Below, piece after piece: positions 53,501 to 62,800 of a stretch of DNA of 64,000 nucleotides. Numbering within the stretch: the stretch's first letter is position 1; each line of letters opens with the position of its first letter. This DNA is from JADCGM01 sp943368345. GTDB taxonomy: Bacteria > Pseudomonadota > Alphaproteobacteria > Sphingomonadales > Sphingomonadaceae. The position numbers were made by a program, and so were the translations under genes. The stretch is taken from positions 43,550-107,549 of the forward strand of contig CALRKY020000009.1 of NCBI GenBank assembly GCA_943368345.1, in the 5' to 3' direction. The notes under the pieces are model-generated. The model saw nothing but the letters and a program-made list of their open reading frames with translations, ran no database searches and was not told where the DNA came from.

Positions 53501-54767
53501 CGTTCGATATCGTGATGTTGCGCGGATCGAGCAGCAGGGTGCCGGTCAGGCCGTTTGTTGCCCCCGTGTCCACGGCAGCCCGGAAACTCAGCAGATTGTG
53601 CGACGATGTTTCAACAAACCCGCCGTTGCCGCTCAGCGAACCGCCGCGCGCACTGATCGTTCCGTGCGCCTGCGTCGTCTGTTCCGACCACAAAACAATG
53701 TTGCCGCCATCCCCGGCGGCCGCGGCATTGGCCCGGATCACCGCACCGGTCGCGAACACCAGATTGTCAGCCGTCCGCAGTGTCTCGGTGGCAAAGCGCC
53801 GGTCGCCATTTCCGCCGAGATAATCCCCACCAATCAGCACGGTGCCACCGCGCGTCCCCGATGCATCAATGCTGGCGCTGCCGGTCAGCGCGATGTCACG
53901 ACCGAGCACATGGATCGTGCCGCCGCTGCCGTCGGCATTCTTGGCGGTCAGCGAACCCGATACTTCGATATTGCGGCTCGCACCGAGCCAGATGCGTCCG
54001 GCCTGTGTCGCATTTCCGACAACCGAGATGATGCCGCCATTGTTACCGGCCAGCGAAAACACGTTGCCGCTCGCCGCGCGCAGTTCCGCCGTTGCCGCTG
54101 CAATGACACCGCTGTTGGTCACATCGCCGTCGCCGTAATCAACCGTGATCCGCTGATTGCTCGATGGCGCAGTCATCACGATATGGTCGGCGGCAATCAG
54201 CCCGGCGGTGCCGTCGGCGTTGATCGTGCCGCTGTTGACCACCATCTTGCCGATCAGCACGACGTCGCCGCCCGCCGTGATCGTTCCCTTGTTCTCGACG
54301 CCACCAGCCGAAGTGCCGCTATAGGTCGCATCGCCACCGGTCAGGAAGGAAGCGGAATCCATCATGCGGGTGGACGCGACAAACGACCCGCCGGTCAAAA
54401 CCCGGCCACCGGAATCGATGACGATCCCCGCCTGATTGATCAGATAGACCGAACCCGTCGCGCTCAACGTTCCGGCAATCGTCGACATATCGGTGCCGGT
54501 GACACGGTTCAGGGTCGCGCCGCTGCCATTGTTGAAGGCAACCGTGCCGCCCGCGCCGACGGAGAAGCTGCGCCAATCAACAATCGCGTGCTTGGAGGTC
54601 TGGTCAACGGTGACTTGGGCGGGGCCGGTGCCAATCGTCGCCTGCCCGGCGACAACCTGACCGCCGCTCGGCAGCACAATCCCGTCGGCGCGGGCCGCAT
54701 TTGCTGTCGCCAGGACGAAACCCAGCGCTGCTACAGACGTGCAACTCCGCAAAATTGCCAGACGCAT
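44523..54767 (-). CDS. Giant TpsA exoprotein 1 with MBG repeats
   Basis: This is a 3414-residue two-partner-secretion exoprotein. After the signal peptide (MRLAILRSCTSVAALGFVLA to ARA) comes a haemagglutination-activity TPS domain, residues about 28-280, with VDWRSFSVG, NRVTGTDMSTIAG and LINQAGIVI as a variant of the NPNGI motif. Residues about 280-1640 are a Thr/Asn/Gly-rich beta-helix region. From about 49850 down to 44900 it consists of MBG domains (KVYGDADPALTFT). The C-terminus (VAPGTSGGSI, then SSFDPPVAND) is shared with TpsA2 and lacks an obvious toxin domain. ATG 54767 has its own promoter upstream. A surface adhesin or biofilm-matrix role is likely. Confidence 0.9.
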   Translation of the reverse strand: MRLAILRSCTSVAALGFVLATANAARADGIVLPSGGQVVAGQATIGTGPAQVTVDQTSKHAIVDWRSFSVGAGGTVAFNNGSGATLNRVTGTDMSTIAGTLSATGSVYLINQAGIVIDSGGRVLTGGSFVASTRMMDSASFLTGGDATYSGTSAGGVENKGTITAGGDVVLIGKMVVNSGTINADGTAGLIAADHIVMTAPSSNQRITVDYGDGDVTNSGVIAAATAELRAASGNVFSLAGNNGGIISVVGNATQAGRIWLGASRNIEVSGSLTAKNADGSGGTIHVLGRDIALTGSASIDASGTRGGTVLIGGDYLGGNGDRRFATETLRTADNLVFATGAVIRANAAAAGDGGNIVLWSEQTTQAHGTISARGGSLSGNGGFVETSSHNLLSFRAAVDTGATNGLTGTLLLDPRNITISNGATTAGPTFPNWDAAADSSIINVTDLQNAVTANNVIVTTGSTGSQAGNISLTSALDLTGGAGTHSLTLTAAGSITTSATITLGGNLTLNAGTDITIGAVISKNTAGAATSTLALNSGASGTTLINAQIGVGHSAAATNRTLNVNINVGQTITDQVVTYASSGALTAGVTASTGNTLIETTRANTITIGGGATLASTTDGRNTLTRNVTAKGNLTITAGATTTAASTTGAGGPPNRNVITLNYFAGGSITHTAGNFTANGLLNNSLALDVRSPVILDWRAGTTLTSSTGTFQTRGGAMSLRTVTTSPFDSTVTTGGNVSVSGLITTDGGNLTLTGEGTTATTVTLTSTTSVASALNNGNIFVTSAGSIVAGAGIITGSGTVASPTNLNFTANGGTLTINAAAAAAPNTILTQGANLNLTSSDTVTLNGAVSSTLGVVTLTSTKATGTGIAVNNNITTSSTALGNGEARLIATNNIVIAGAINTSGAMGGSTLISSGGSVTQTAAGTLTTATGLRLIGGGTFLLTDAANASANIAGNAASIAYRQANTFAVGTVTAGAGGANSVGITTTGQTQLNVTGAGALTQTAPIVAAGLLATAGGGVTLTNAANAVTGTLALSSTNTAISFTNTGNTNIGSVTGIGNIGSISGINAGTNTVTLTGTGTTSQTQAANIIGTSLLLLGTGGVFQLGSTGNDVNSIAANTGRVQFVDTDDLATAALTFAMVTTSGITSTATSANRTDYTVDLTAGAAGGATQFLTVTGTTGNITTGGVGNVRLIADRMSIVGTVNTTTADGRIVRLETFTAGREIRFGAASVDTADSNVTTTSTGTFNGLDLGNDELGRVTSNIVHIGNAASGQLRVTGAFTSPSVVLSLETGAGVDQTGAGAGTGATGGAITVGTAMNVGLGAGSLAIRGTGDINLGTHNNQVSNVAISSAGGNVRFRDDNGFAVNTVDGITTSVVSPGGLLQLVTGGAGTVTQGHSLTADNLRLGSGAALTGTYTLTNAGNNFTTVAVQAATASLTETGGFAVGTVDTLAGIAATTAATLSSTGAVTQTQIITTPLLTLNGTGGAFTLTSNNQVTALGGNTGSIDFQNTLAGGLTINNTTVATTAKITSNAAGNLVIGTNQTIASSATTGDSVVLGTNANFVANTGAAINPGTGTARYLVFTNNVGNATEWTGTVRGSLTGANFYNAPFDVAGARSAAVGTPNLTSTVTGNRFVYADQPTLLYTIMAADTKTYTGLVQNLPSTFTSGLVNGDLIGASATGAAGSTGQMANVGVYNNVTGTIGTLASPINYAFAFTGTGIQTITPALLTINVADKTKVYGDADPAFTFTVTGLQNGEAVGTALNTAGVSYTANGAGGTNITNALTRNGDNNVGGTKVITTGAGLTATSNYTIQTVNPGALTITKRDTTIVAVAKTKVYGDADPALTFTLGNLAAGDTATGVVTGALTRVAGETVIGAGPTYQINQGTLALNGNYNLTTYTPANLTITPAPLAISGTGTKAFGQADPVLTITSNGYKLGDTQGTVLTGALTRVAGETVGNYVINQGTVAANGNYTPTFTPGNFSITAAMLNLTYSITNTANVYGTLPTVGTVTLTGIQGGDVVTPVITVRNSLAQTVNLATTTGVGTYTASVTGLAGAQAGNYVIANAGNTNGTITVSPAPLVVNVASFAKVYGDADPAFTFTVTGIQNGEAVGAALNGSGTTYTANGAGGTNITNALTRNGDNNVGGTKVITTGAGLTATANYTIQTVNPGALTITKRDTTIVAVAKTKVYGDTDPALTFTLGNLAAGDTATGVTTGALTRVAGETVIGTGPNYQINQGTVALNGNYNLTTYTPANLTITAAPLTITAAAATKVYGATDPALTFSTTGLKLTDTVGTVVTGALARAAGETVAAGPYAINQGSVAANGNYAITYAGNNLTITPAPLTVAVNAATKIYGDTDPTFAFTTTGLKFTDTAGTALTGAVTRAVGETVAGGPYAISQGTLASNPNYALTFTGNNLAITPRAATIVAVAKTKVYGDADPALTFTVANLATGDTATGVSTGALTRVAGENVAPGPYQINQGTVALNSNYSVAGYTPANLTITPAPLAVNAVAATRIYGQADPQLGFLSSGYKFTDTATSVLTGTVSRTAGSNVGAYPINQGTVAANPNYAITYTPANLTITPAPLTVTGTGTKIFGQADPVLTPIVTGLVNNDTQGQVLTGALTRAPGENAGMYTINQGTIASNPNYNLVYVPGTFTINPAGISFTVNYSVANSTSVYGTLPAPGAVTLTGVVGADIVTPVITVTNAQNNPIVLATTTGVGTYTASVTGLTGANAGNYILAAAGNTNGTITVTPAPLVLTLGNKTKVYGDADPALTFTVAGIQNGEAVGTALAGAGTLYTANGAGGTNVTTALTRVAGENVATGPYAISKGAGLTATANYSIQTIVPGALTITPAPLAVSGTATKIYGQPDPVLTVTSTGYKLTDTPGTVLTGALARAPGTNVGTYSITQGTLVSNPNYVVNYTPGALAITPATLTYAVGNTTNVYGTLPTIGTTVLTGIVAGDTVNPAHTVTNSQNATVTLATNTNVGTYGAAVTSLTGASAGNYVLAATGNTNGTIRVTPATLTVSPAAATKVYGSPDPALPFTFAGLVGGDPATVLTGLLGRAAGENAGPYNFTNGTLNAGPNYVIALAPPGPVFTITPKPITFSVADTTSVYGTLGTRGAATFAGVLAGDVVTPVYAPVTNSQNAAVTLATNTPVGPYGVTLSGVGGAAGGNYVLATAGNRAGTLTVTRAPLTLVIDNSIRPVSTPNPTFTFTANGLVGGDTAAALISQNPADAGANRLAVSSVANLMSPAGAYPIVASGLLANYALTVVPGQLTVTAVIQPEPPVAPGTSGGSISPTGLNYAGGAATITAIVADPGAPKADDGAVGELVRREDSNKAFNIYIEVVPEAVAQTAPTFGGLGTTEIAGGNNAAADIVSTSSFDPPVANDNADDEARRRSAARPGTGR
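47960..49600 (-). repeat. Internal long repeat in tpsA1, 1059-bp offset
   Basis: A block of three MBG units (KVYGDADPAFTFTVTG, NNVGGTKVITTGAGL, TIVAVAKTKVYGD, NYNLTTYTPANLTIT) occurs twice, offset by 1059 bp (353 codons). The copies are highly similar in DNA, for example CCGTTCGCGG at 49441 and 48382. They suggest recent unequal exchange within the gene. Between them lies an extra MBG unit pair. Confidence 0.75.
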
Positions 54768-54821
54768 ATGATCAGCCCCTATTACCCCCCACGCCGATCT
54801 CAGCACGACGCGGGACAGCCC

Positions 54822-54850
54822 ACTATAAAACAAAGGTTATTTCGACCCAA
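54822..54850 (-). promoter_or_regulatory. Candidate promoter of tpsA1
   Basis: On the minus strand TTGGGT (54850-54845) and TATAGT (54827-54822) are separated by exactly 17 bp and lie about 55 bp upstream of the tpsA1 ATG. This would give tpsA1-tpsB1 a promoter independent of the upstream tpsA2-tpsB2 pair. Confidence 0.45.
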
Positions 54851-54964
54851 ACCCAAAATATCCCACTTCCCTACGGCATAACCGCCGAGCGGAGAACGCG
54901 ACCAACCGCCGCGCCTGTGCCGCGCCCGCATGAACGGACGCCGAACATGCGACGGTTGCGGACC

Positions 54965-56845
54965 CTAGAAACCCAAAGTTACGGAAAGGTAACCAAGTTC
55001 TCCGGTCGAAAGCGCGCCGGGAAGCCGTTTCAGCTGGAACCCATAGTCAAACCGGGCGGACAGGTAATTGCCGATGCCGTAGCTGGCGGTCAGGCCAACG
55101 CTGCTGGTGGTCACGCGAGATGGCGCGCCGACAAGCCGGTCCGGGTCGCTGACCATCCCGTAGTCCAGAAACGCACCAAGCTGGCCGCGTGACCGGTATT
55201 TGCCCTGTTGCGGATAGAGGGTGAAGCCGGGCGTCAACAGTTCGGCGCTGAGCAGCAGTCCGTTGGTCCCGATCACCGAGCTTGGGTCATAGCCGCGCAC
55301 AAAGCTCGGTCCGGCAGCGGCCAATTGTTCGGTCGGCAGCAAATTGCCGGTCGCAATCTGCCACATCAACCGCCCGCGCGCCTCGATGCCATTTTCAAAC
55401 ACCACCGACGGCGACACGGTCAGCCGGTTGTAGGCATATTGCGAATTGACGAAGGTGGAGTTGGAGGCAGCGCGCAGGATGGCCGTGCTGTTGCGGTCAC
55501 TGACATTGCCGGGACTCAGCACGACCGTATCGCCGACCCGCAGGGTGATGCGGGTGCCGGTCGATTGCGCCGCTTCGCTGCGCCCCTCCATGCCGCCAAC
55601 ACGCCATGACGCCTCACCGCTATATTCAATCACCGCCTGATGCAGGTCGGACACAGAATTGGAGATCGACGTCCCGCCAAACAGCAGGTCGTTGTTGGTC
55701 TCCTTGAAGTCATAACCGAGCGACAGCTGGTGCTTGCTGTCCTCCGACGCCGGCAGCTGGACGATATAGCGGGCGGAAAACTGGTAGTTTTTGCCGACCT
55801 GGCTGATGGCGGGTGCCAAAATCGGTGACGCACGCTGATAGGTTCCGAAAATCAGCAATGAATCGTGGAAGGGCAAACTGCTGTTGATCGGTGCCAAATA
55901 GGTGAAACTGTGGGAGATAAACGAAGGTTTTGGGTTCCCAGGCCGACTGCCCAGCAAATTCTGACTGGCGGTGAATTGATAGCTGAATTGCTGGTCCAGC
56001 CCGAAGACATTGCCCCAGTTCAGCCCGACCGAAAACCGGTCACGCTGGGTCGCGGGCGTCCCGGTATTTTCATAGCCGACATAGGCCCGGAATGGTCGTC
56101 GTTCGGCCACCCGCAGCGTCAGGTCGGTATACCCGACTTCATCGGCCTTGCGGTAAATCAGGTCGACGCGGCGGAACGGATTGCTCGACAGGAAATTCAA
56201 ATCCTCGATCAGCCGCTGCTGCTCGATCCGGCTGCCACGTTCAATCCGCATGCCGTCGCGGATCTTGTCGGGATCGAAATATTTGGGGCTGGGCGTCAGC
56301 GTCGGCTGGCCATCAACCAGCTGCACGCCGCGCACATCAATCGCACCGACGCGGAATTCGCTGACCGTGACCAGCACCACACCGGTCTTGCGCGGATCCA
56401 GCTGCGCCGCCGGAATGCGGACATCGACCAGCGGATGCCCCTTCGCCCGGTAATAATCGACCACATCCCGGGCAAATCGCTGAAGATCACCCAGCGAAAC
56501 CGGCTTGCCGAGCATTCCCTGCGCCATCGCCTTGAAATCGCGGTTGTCGATCACATCCAGGTCAACGCCGTCCTCGCCAACCTCCAGCCGGACGATATCG
56601 ACCCCTTCGGTCAGCTTGGGTTTATAGCCGCCAAGAAATTTGCTCCCCGGAACGAAGATCAGACCACGCAGACTATCGCTGACCGGGGTCGGATCCTCCT
56701 CGGCTGTCTGCGGCGGTGGCTCATCAATCGTCGGCTGCTGGGCGGGCAGTTCGCGCGGCGCGCCCTGCCGGAAATCCTGCGCGAAAGCCACGGAACCGGT
56801 GAACGCAAAAGCCGCCGCAGATAAGAACAGAATTTTCCGCGGCAT
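54965..56845 (-). CDS. Two-partner secretion outer-membrane transporter (TpsB/FhaC type) 2
   Basis: This 626-residue paralogue of TpsB1 has the signal peptide MPRKILFLSAAAFAFTGSVAFA, a Pro-rich linker, POTRA domains with VVDYYRAKGHPLVDVRIP, and a barrel with the loop motif VRGYDPS. ATG 56845 is preceded by AGGGGTGAGA; an in-frame TTG at 56866 overlaps the tpsA2 stop. Spacing to its upstream exoprotein gene (17 bp) is the same as for pair 1. The two TpsBs are alike over their full length, mainly differing in the linker after the signal peptide and in a few barrel loops. Confidence 0.93.
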   Translation of the reverse strand: MPRKILFLSAAAFAFTGSVAFAQDFRQGAPRELPAQQPTIDEPPPQTAEEDPTPVSDSLRGLIFVPGSKFLGGYKPKLTEGVDIVRLEVGEDGVDLDVIDNRDFKAMAQGMLGKPVSLGDLQRFARDVVDYYRAKGHPLVDVRIPAAQLDPRKTGVVLVTVSEFRVGAIDVRGVQLVDGQPTLTPSPKYFDPDKIRDGMRIERGSRIEQQRLIEDLNFLSSNPFRRVDLIYRKADEVGYTDLTLRVAERRPFRAYVGYENTGTPATQRDRFSVGLNWGNVFGLDQQFSYQFTASQNLLGSRPGNPKPSFISHSFTYLAPINSSLPFHDSLLIFGTYQRASPILAPAISQVGKNYQFSARYIVQLPASEDSKHQLSLGYDFKETNNDLLFGGTSISNSVSDLHQAVIEYSGEASWRVGGMEGRSEAAQSTGTRITLRVGDTVVLSPGNVSDRNSTAILRAASNSTFVNSQYAYNRLTVSPSVVFENGIEARGRLMWQIATGNLLPTEQLAAAGPSFVRGYDPSSVIGTNGLLLSAELLTPGFTLYPQQGKYRSRGQLGAFLDYGMVSDPDRLVGAPSRVTTSSVGLTASYGIGNYLSARFDYGFQLKRLPGALSTGELGYLSVTLGF

Positions 56846-56862
56846 TCTCACCCCTGGTTCGC

Positions 56863-59800
56863 TCAACGCCGCCCGCTGGTCGGTTGACCGCCAGCCACGA
56901 CACGCCGTCTGGTCTCATCGCCATCCTGGTTCGCCGGAACCCCACTGCGAGCAAGCGCCCCAGCGTCATTCGCGGGAACCGGATCAAATGACGATGTCGC
57001 AACCAGATCGGCCCCACCGGCGCCGCCGACCTGAAGATCGGTTGCGCCATTCCTGTTGAGCACAAGCGCCGATGCCTGGTCAACCGGACTCAGCGCCACT
57101 TCGATAAACACGCTGAAGGTCTTGTTGCTATCCTGATGGTCCAGAATCACGCCCCCGGCCCCCGGACCATCGGTTGCAGCAGCAGACTCGGTTCCACCAC
57201 CTGTCGGCGTCGTCGATGCAACACCCTGCGCAACCCCGGCTGGTGTGCCGGTGCCGGAGGTGATGCCCGCACTCTGCGGATCAACCGCTGCGGCGCTGGA
57301 ACCCGGGTTGCTGACCAGTGCGCTCAGGCTGGCATTGCTGCCGGTGACATTCAGGCCGGTCGCTGAAATGCTGCCGCCGCTGGTGCCAGGTGCAACCGGC
57401 ACTTCCGGCATGACCTGCTGGGCGACGGTCAGCGTCCCCGGCGTCGCATTGACATTATAGTTGGCGAGTTGCCCGGTCACCACAATCGCATAGACGCCTG
57501 CCGGGGCCGTCGTCCCGGCATCGGTGGTCAGCGCCAGCCGGTTGCTGCCAGCATCCGCCGGCGAAGACCCAACCAATGTCGCGGCTGTATCACCAGCCAC
57601 AAAGCCTGTCGCGGTGAACCCGAAGGCCGGATTGGGAGCGCCGAATTCCTTGCTGTTATTTGCCACCACCAGATTGAGCGTCGCCTTGTTGATCGTCAGC
57701 ACGCCCGGTGTGTTGCCGGTCGCCGCCAGCACATAATTGCCCGCCGCAGCCCCGGTCAGCCCGGACAGCGAAACGCCGTAGCCACCCACGCCCGTCCCGG
57801 CTGCCAGCGTGATCGCCTGATTTTGCGCGTTGCGGACCACGATGGTCCCCGCAATCACGTCATTGGGCAGCAGGCCGTTGAACGTCACCGCACCGGGCAC
57901 CGCCACCGTGCCGAACACGCTGCTGCTGTTGGCGACGCTAAAGCTGATCGCCTTCCGGTCGATCGTGAACTGACCCGCCGTCGGTGACAGCGCGATCACA
58001 TAATTGGCACCGGCATTGGCGGTCCCAACCGTGAAGTCATAAAGCCCGGCATTCTCTCCGGCGGTCCGCCCCAGCGCACCCGACAGGATCGCCGCCGTGT
58101 CACCGCCAACCAGACCCGCTGCTGCAAAGGCAAGCGTCGGATCAGCCGACCCATAGATTTTCTGCGCGGTCAGCGGCGTCAGCGTCAGGGTCGCCGGAGT
58201 GATGGTAATCGTTCCATTCACATTGCCGCTGCTCGCCAGAATATAATTGCCCGCCGCCGCGCCGGACAGGCCGGTCACAGCCGCCGTGTACCGGCCAACC
58301 CCGGTGTTCGCGGCCAGCGTAATCGCCTGATTCTGGGCATTGGTCACCGTGTAGACCGGCGCGATCACATCACCGGCCCGAACGCCCGTCAGCACCGTGG
58401 TGCCAATCGTCGGCACCACGCCGTAAACATTGGTCGTGTTGCCGACCACATAGCTCAGCGTCACCGTCGCCGGATTGATGACGAAGCTGCTCGGAACGAA
58501 GGAGATGGCGTAATTCGGGTTGGCCGCCAGCGTTCCGGCTGCAATCGCATAGGTGCCGACATTCTCACCCGCCGCCCGCGACAAGGCGCCGGTCAGCACC
58601 GATGCGGCGGTGTCGGTGAACTTGAAGCCGGTTGCCGCAACCGTCAGGACCGGATCAGCCTGCCCGAAGATCTTGGTGCCCGACCCGGAAACCGTCAGCG
58701 TCGCGGGCGTGATCGTCAGGCTGCTGCTGCCAATCGTGGTCAGTTCATAGTTGGACGTGGCCGCCAGCGTTCCCGCGCCAATGGTATAACTACCGGCATT
58801 CTCCCCCGCCGTGCGGGACGGCGCGCCGGTCAATGCCGCAGCGACCGTATCGCCATTCGCCAGTCCGCCGACCGTGAAGCCGAGCGTCGGATCAGTGTTG
58901 CCATAAACCTTGCTCGCGCTCGCCAGGGTCACCGTCAACGGCGCGCGATTGATCGTCAGGTTGTTGCCGGTGAAGGCCAGCACATAATTGGAATTCGCCG
59001 CCAGCGTTCCTTGCGTGATTGCATAGGTCCCGGCGTTGCTGCCAGCCGCCCGCGACAGCGCGCCAGTCAGCACCGAAGCCGCGGTATCCGTGAACTTCAG
59101 CCCAGTGGCAGTCACCGTCAGGGTCGGGTCAGCCTGCCCGTAGGTCGTGCTCACCGCCGATGCGTTCACCGTCAGGGTCGCCGGGGTGATGGACAGCGAT
59201 GACCCGCCGACCGTCGTGATCGCATAATTGGATGTCGCCGCCAGCGTGCCCTGCCCGACCGCATAGGTCCCGACATTCTCGCCCGCCGTCCGGGTCGGCG
59301 CCCCGGTCAGCGCGGCGGTCGCCGTCTCCCCATTGACCAGCCCGCCGACCGTGAAGGCCAGCGTCGGATCGGCATTGCCGTACACCTTGTTCGCTGCATT
59401 CAGCGTGATGGTCAGGGGTGCCGGGGTCACGGTGATCAGGCCGGTGCTGCTGCCGGTATTGGTCAGCACATAATTGCCGGCATCCGCGCCCGTCAGGCCT
59501 GTGACCGAGCTCGTGTAGACGCCAACCCCGGTTGTCGTTGCCAGCGTCACAGCTTCATTCTGCGCATTGCGAACCGCAAGAACCGGTGCAACCGCCGCGC
59601 CGTTCTGCAGGCCGGTGAGCGTCACCGTTCCGACAGTCGGCAGCACGCCATAGACATTGGTGGTGTTGGCGACGGAGAAGGTCACCGAAATGCCAACGCC
59701 CTGCGGCACGATGGTGAAGTTCGCGGTCTGGAACGCCAGATTATAATTGGCATTGGCCGCGAGCGTGCCCTGCGTAATGGCATAGACCCCGGCATTCTCG

Positions 59801-62800
59801 CCAACCGCGCGCGCCACTGCGCCGCTCAACACCGTGTTGGCGGTGTCGGAGAATTTGAACCCGCTGACACTTGTGGTCAGGGACGGATCGGTATCACCAA
59901 AGGTCTTGGTAGCGTTGTTGGCCGTGACTGTCAGCGTGGCCTTGCTGATCGTCAGCGTGCCGCCCGTTACACCGGCAACGGTATAATTGGGGGTTGCCGC
60001 CAGCGTCCCGCGCGAGATTGCATAGCTGCCGGCGTTCTGGCCCGACGTCCGGGACGCCGCCCCGGTCAATGCCGTCGCCACTGTCTCCCCGTTGACCAAC
60101 CCGGTCACCCCGAAGGTGAAGGTCGGATCGGCATCGCCGTAAACCTTGGTCAGGCTGGCGAGCGAAATGGTCAGCGGTGCCGGCGTCACGGTGATCAGGC
60201 CGGAAATATTATTGTCCGCCGCCAGCGTGTAATTTCCGGCATTTGCCCCCGCCAGGCTGGCAACCGTCGCGGTGTAAACGCCGACGCCCGTCGTCGTCGC
60301 CAGCGTCACAACATTATTCTGCGCATTCGTGACCCGGATGACCGGCGTCACGATGTCATTGCCCTGCACGCCGGTCAGCGTCACCGCGCCAACCGTCGGC
60401 AACAGGCCATAGGTGTTGGTGGTGTCGGCAATCGTATAGTTGATCGACAGCCCAGCCGTCGCCGGATTGATCACGAAGGTGCCGGGCGTGAAATTGATAT
60501 TGTAATTGCCGTTCGCCGCCAGCGTGCCAAGGCTGACGGTATAGTTCCCGGCATTCTCGCCCGTCGCACGGGACAGCGCCCCGGTCAGGACGGTCGCTGC
60601 GGTATCGGTGAATTTGAAGCCGGTTGCCGATACCGTCAGCACCGGATCGGGCTGGCCGAACACCTTCTGGCCGCTACCGCTGACCGACAGCGGCGCGCGA
60701 GTGATGGTCAGCGTCCCAGCATTGACCGAACCGACACTATAGTTAGCCGTCGCCGCCAGCGTGCCGGAGTTGATCGCATAGGTCCCGGCATTCTGGCCCG
60801 CAGTCCGCGTCGGTGCGCCGGTCAGGGCCGTCGCGACGCTTTCACCATTGACCAACCCGCCAACCGTGAAGCCCAGAACCGGGTCATTATTGCCGTAAAC
60901 TTTCGAAGCGCTGGCGAGCGTGATGACCAGCGGTGCCGGGGTGATGGTGATCAACCCGGCGGTGCTGCCGGTGTTGGTCAGCACATAATTCCCGGCCTGC
61001 GCCCCTGCCAGACTGGTGACGACGGCGGTATAGGTCCCAACACCCGTGGTGTTGGCCAGCGTCACCGTCTCATTCAGGTTGTTGCGGACCGTGATGACCG
61101 GCGTGACGATATCATTGCCCTGCACCCCGGTCAGCGTGACCGTGCCAACCGTCGGCAGAGCACCATAGACATTGGTAGTGTTGGCCACCGAATAGGTGAT
61201 CGACAGGCCAAGCCCAGCCGGGTTGATCGTGAAGGTACCCGGCGCAAACACCAGATTATAATTGGGATTCGCCGCCAGCGTGCCTTGCTGGATCGCATAG
61301 GTGCCGACATTCTCACCGGCCGCGCGGGTCAATGCACCCGACAGCACAGTCCCCGCCGTATCGGCGAACTGGAAGCCGGTGGCCGTAACCGTCAGGGCCG
61401 GGTCACCCTGACCGAACGTTTTCTGGCCAGCCCCGGTCACGTTCAGCGTTGCAGGCGTGATCGACAATGTCCCGCCGTTCACCGTGCCGATGCTGTAGTT
61501 GGAGGTCGCGGCCAGCGTGCCCTGGGCAATGGCATAGTTCGACACATTTTCGCCTGCCGCGCGCACCGGCGCACCGGTCACTGCAACCGCCACGGTCTCA
61601 CCGTTGACGAGGCCCGTCACCCCGAAGCCGAGCGTCGGGTCAGCGCTGCCATAAACCTTGTTCATGCTGTTCAGGGTCAGCACCAGCGGCGCGCGCGTGA
61701 CAGTGATCAGGCCGTTGGTATTGCCGGTTCCCGACAGCACATAATTACCGGCATTGGCCCCGGTCAGGCCGGTCACCGACGCGGTATAGGTCCCAACGCC
61801 CGTCGTCGCAGCCAGCACGACCGGTGCATTCTGGGCATTGGTCACACTGATCACCGGCGTGACGATGTCAGCGCCCTGCACCCCGGTCAGCGTTACCGTG
61901 CCAACGGTCGGCGTCGTGCCATAGACATTGGTGGTGTTGGCCACCGCATAATTGATGGAGAAGCCAAGCTGCGCCGGATTGATCGTGAACGTCCCCGGCG
62001 TGAAAGCCAGCGTATAATTGCCGGTCGATGCCAGGGTGCCGAGCGTGATCGCATAGGCACCGGCATTCTCACCCGCTGCGCGCGTCAGCGCTCCGGTCAG
62101 CGAATTGCCAGCGGTATCGGTTGACTGGAACCCGGTCGCGGTAAAGGTCAGCGCCGGATCGGCGGCCCCAAAGGTCTTGGCCTTGTTGTCACCGGACACC
62201 GTCAGCGTAGCTGCGGTGATATTGGCGGTGAGGCCCGTCGGCTGGGCAATGACATAATTGCTGTTGTCAGCCCCGCCGAGCGCATAGCCGGTCGCGGTGA
62301 CCGTCTTGGCAGTCCCGGCATTCTTGTCAGCAAAGGTGCCCGTGCCGGTCGTCAGCGTCACCGTGTCACCGGCGATCACGCCAGCCGCCACCGAACCGCC
62401 CGACAGCGTTGCAGCTGTCGTGCCGTCATAGACCTTGTTGCCAGCGGTAACGCCTGCAACCGTCAGCGTCTTGGCATTGATCGTGCCCGTCGCCGTGTTG
62501 CTGCTGACACTATAGTTGTTGCCGCCATTGCCGTCGCTGACCGTGAACGCGCCAACCGTCAGCGTCCGGCCATTGAGGCTGCTCGCATCCTTCAGGTTGA
62601 ACGTCTGGCTCAGTGCCGTGGTCGTATCCCCACCAACCAGGCCAACCGCCGTCACCGTCTGTGCCGAGGCCGTCGTCCGGTCATAAATCTTGGTGTCGCT
62701 GACCGCATTCACCGTCAGCGTGGCAGCCGTCACATTCGCGGTCAGGCCCGTCGGCTGGGTGAAGCTGTAGTTGCCCGCATCACCGCCGGTCGCGGTAAAG

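Noticed and set aside
53310..54881. A 523-codon plus-strand frame
   Set aside because: It is antisense to the N-terminal secretion domain of tpsA1 and has no recognisable family.
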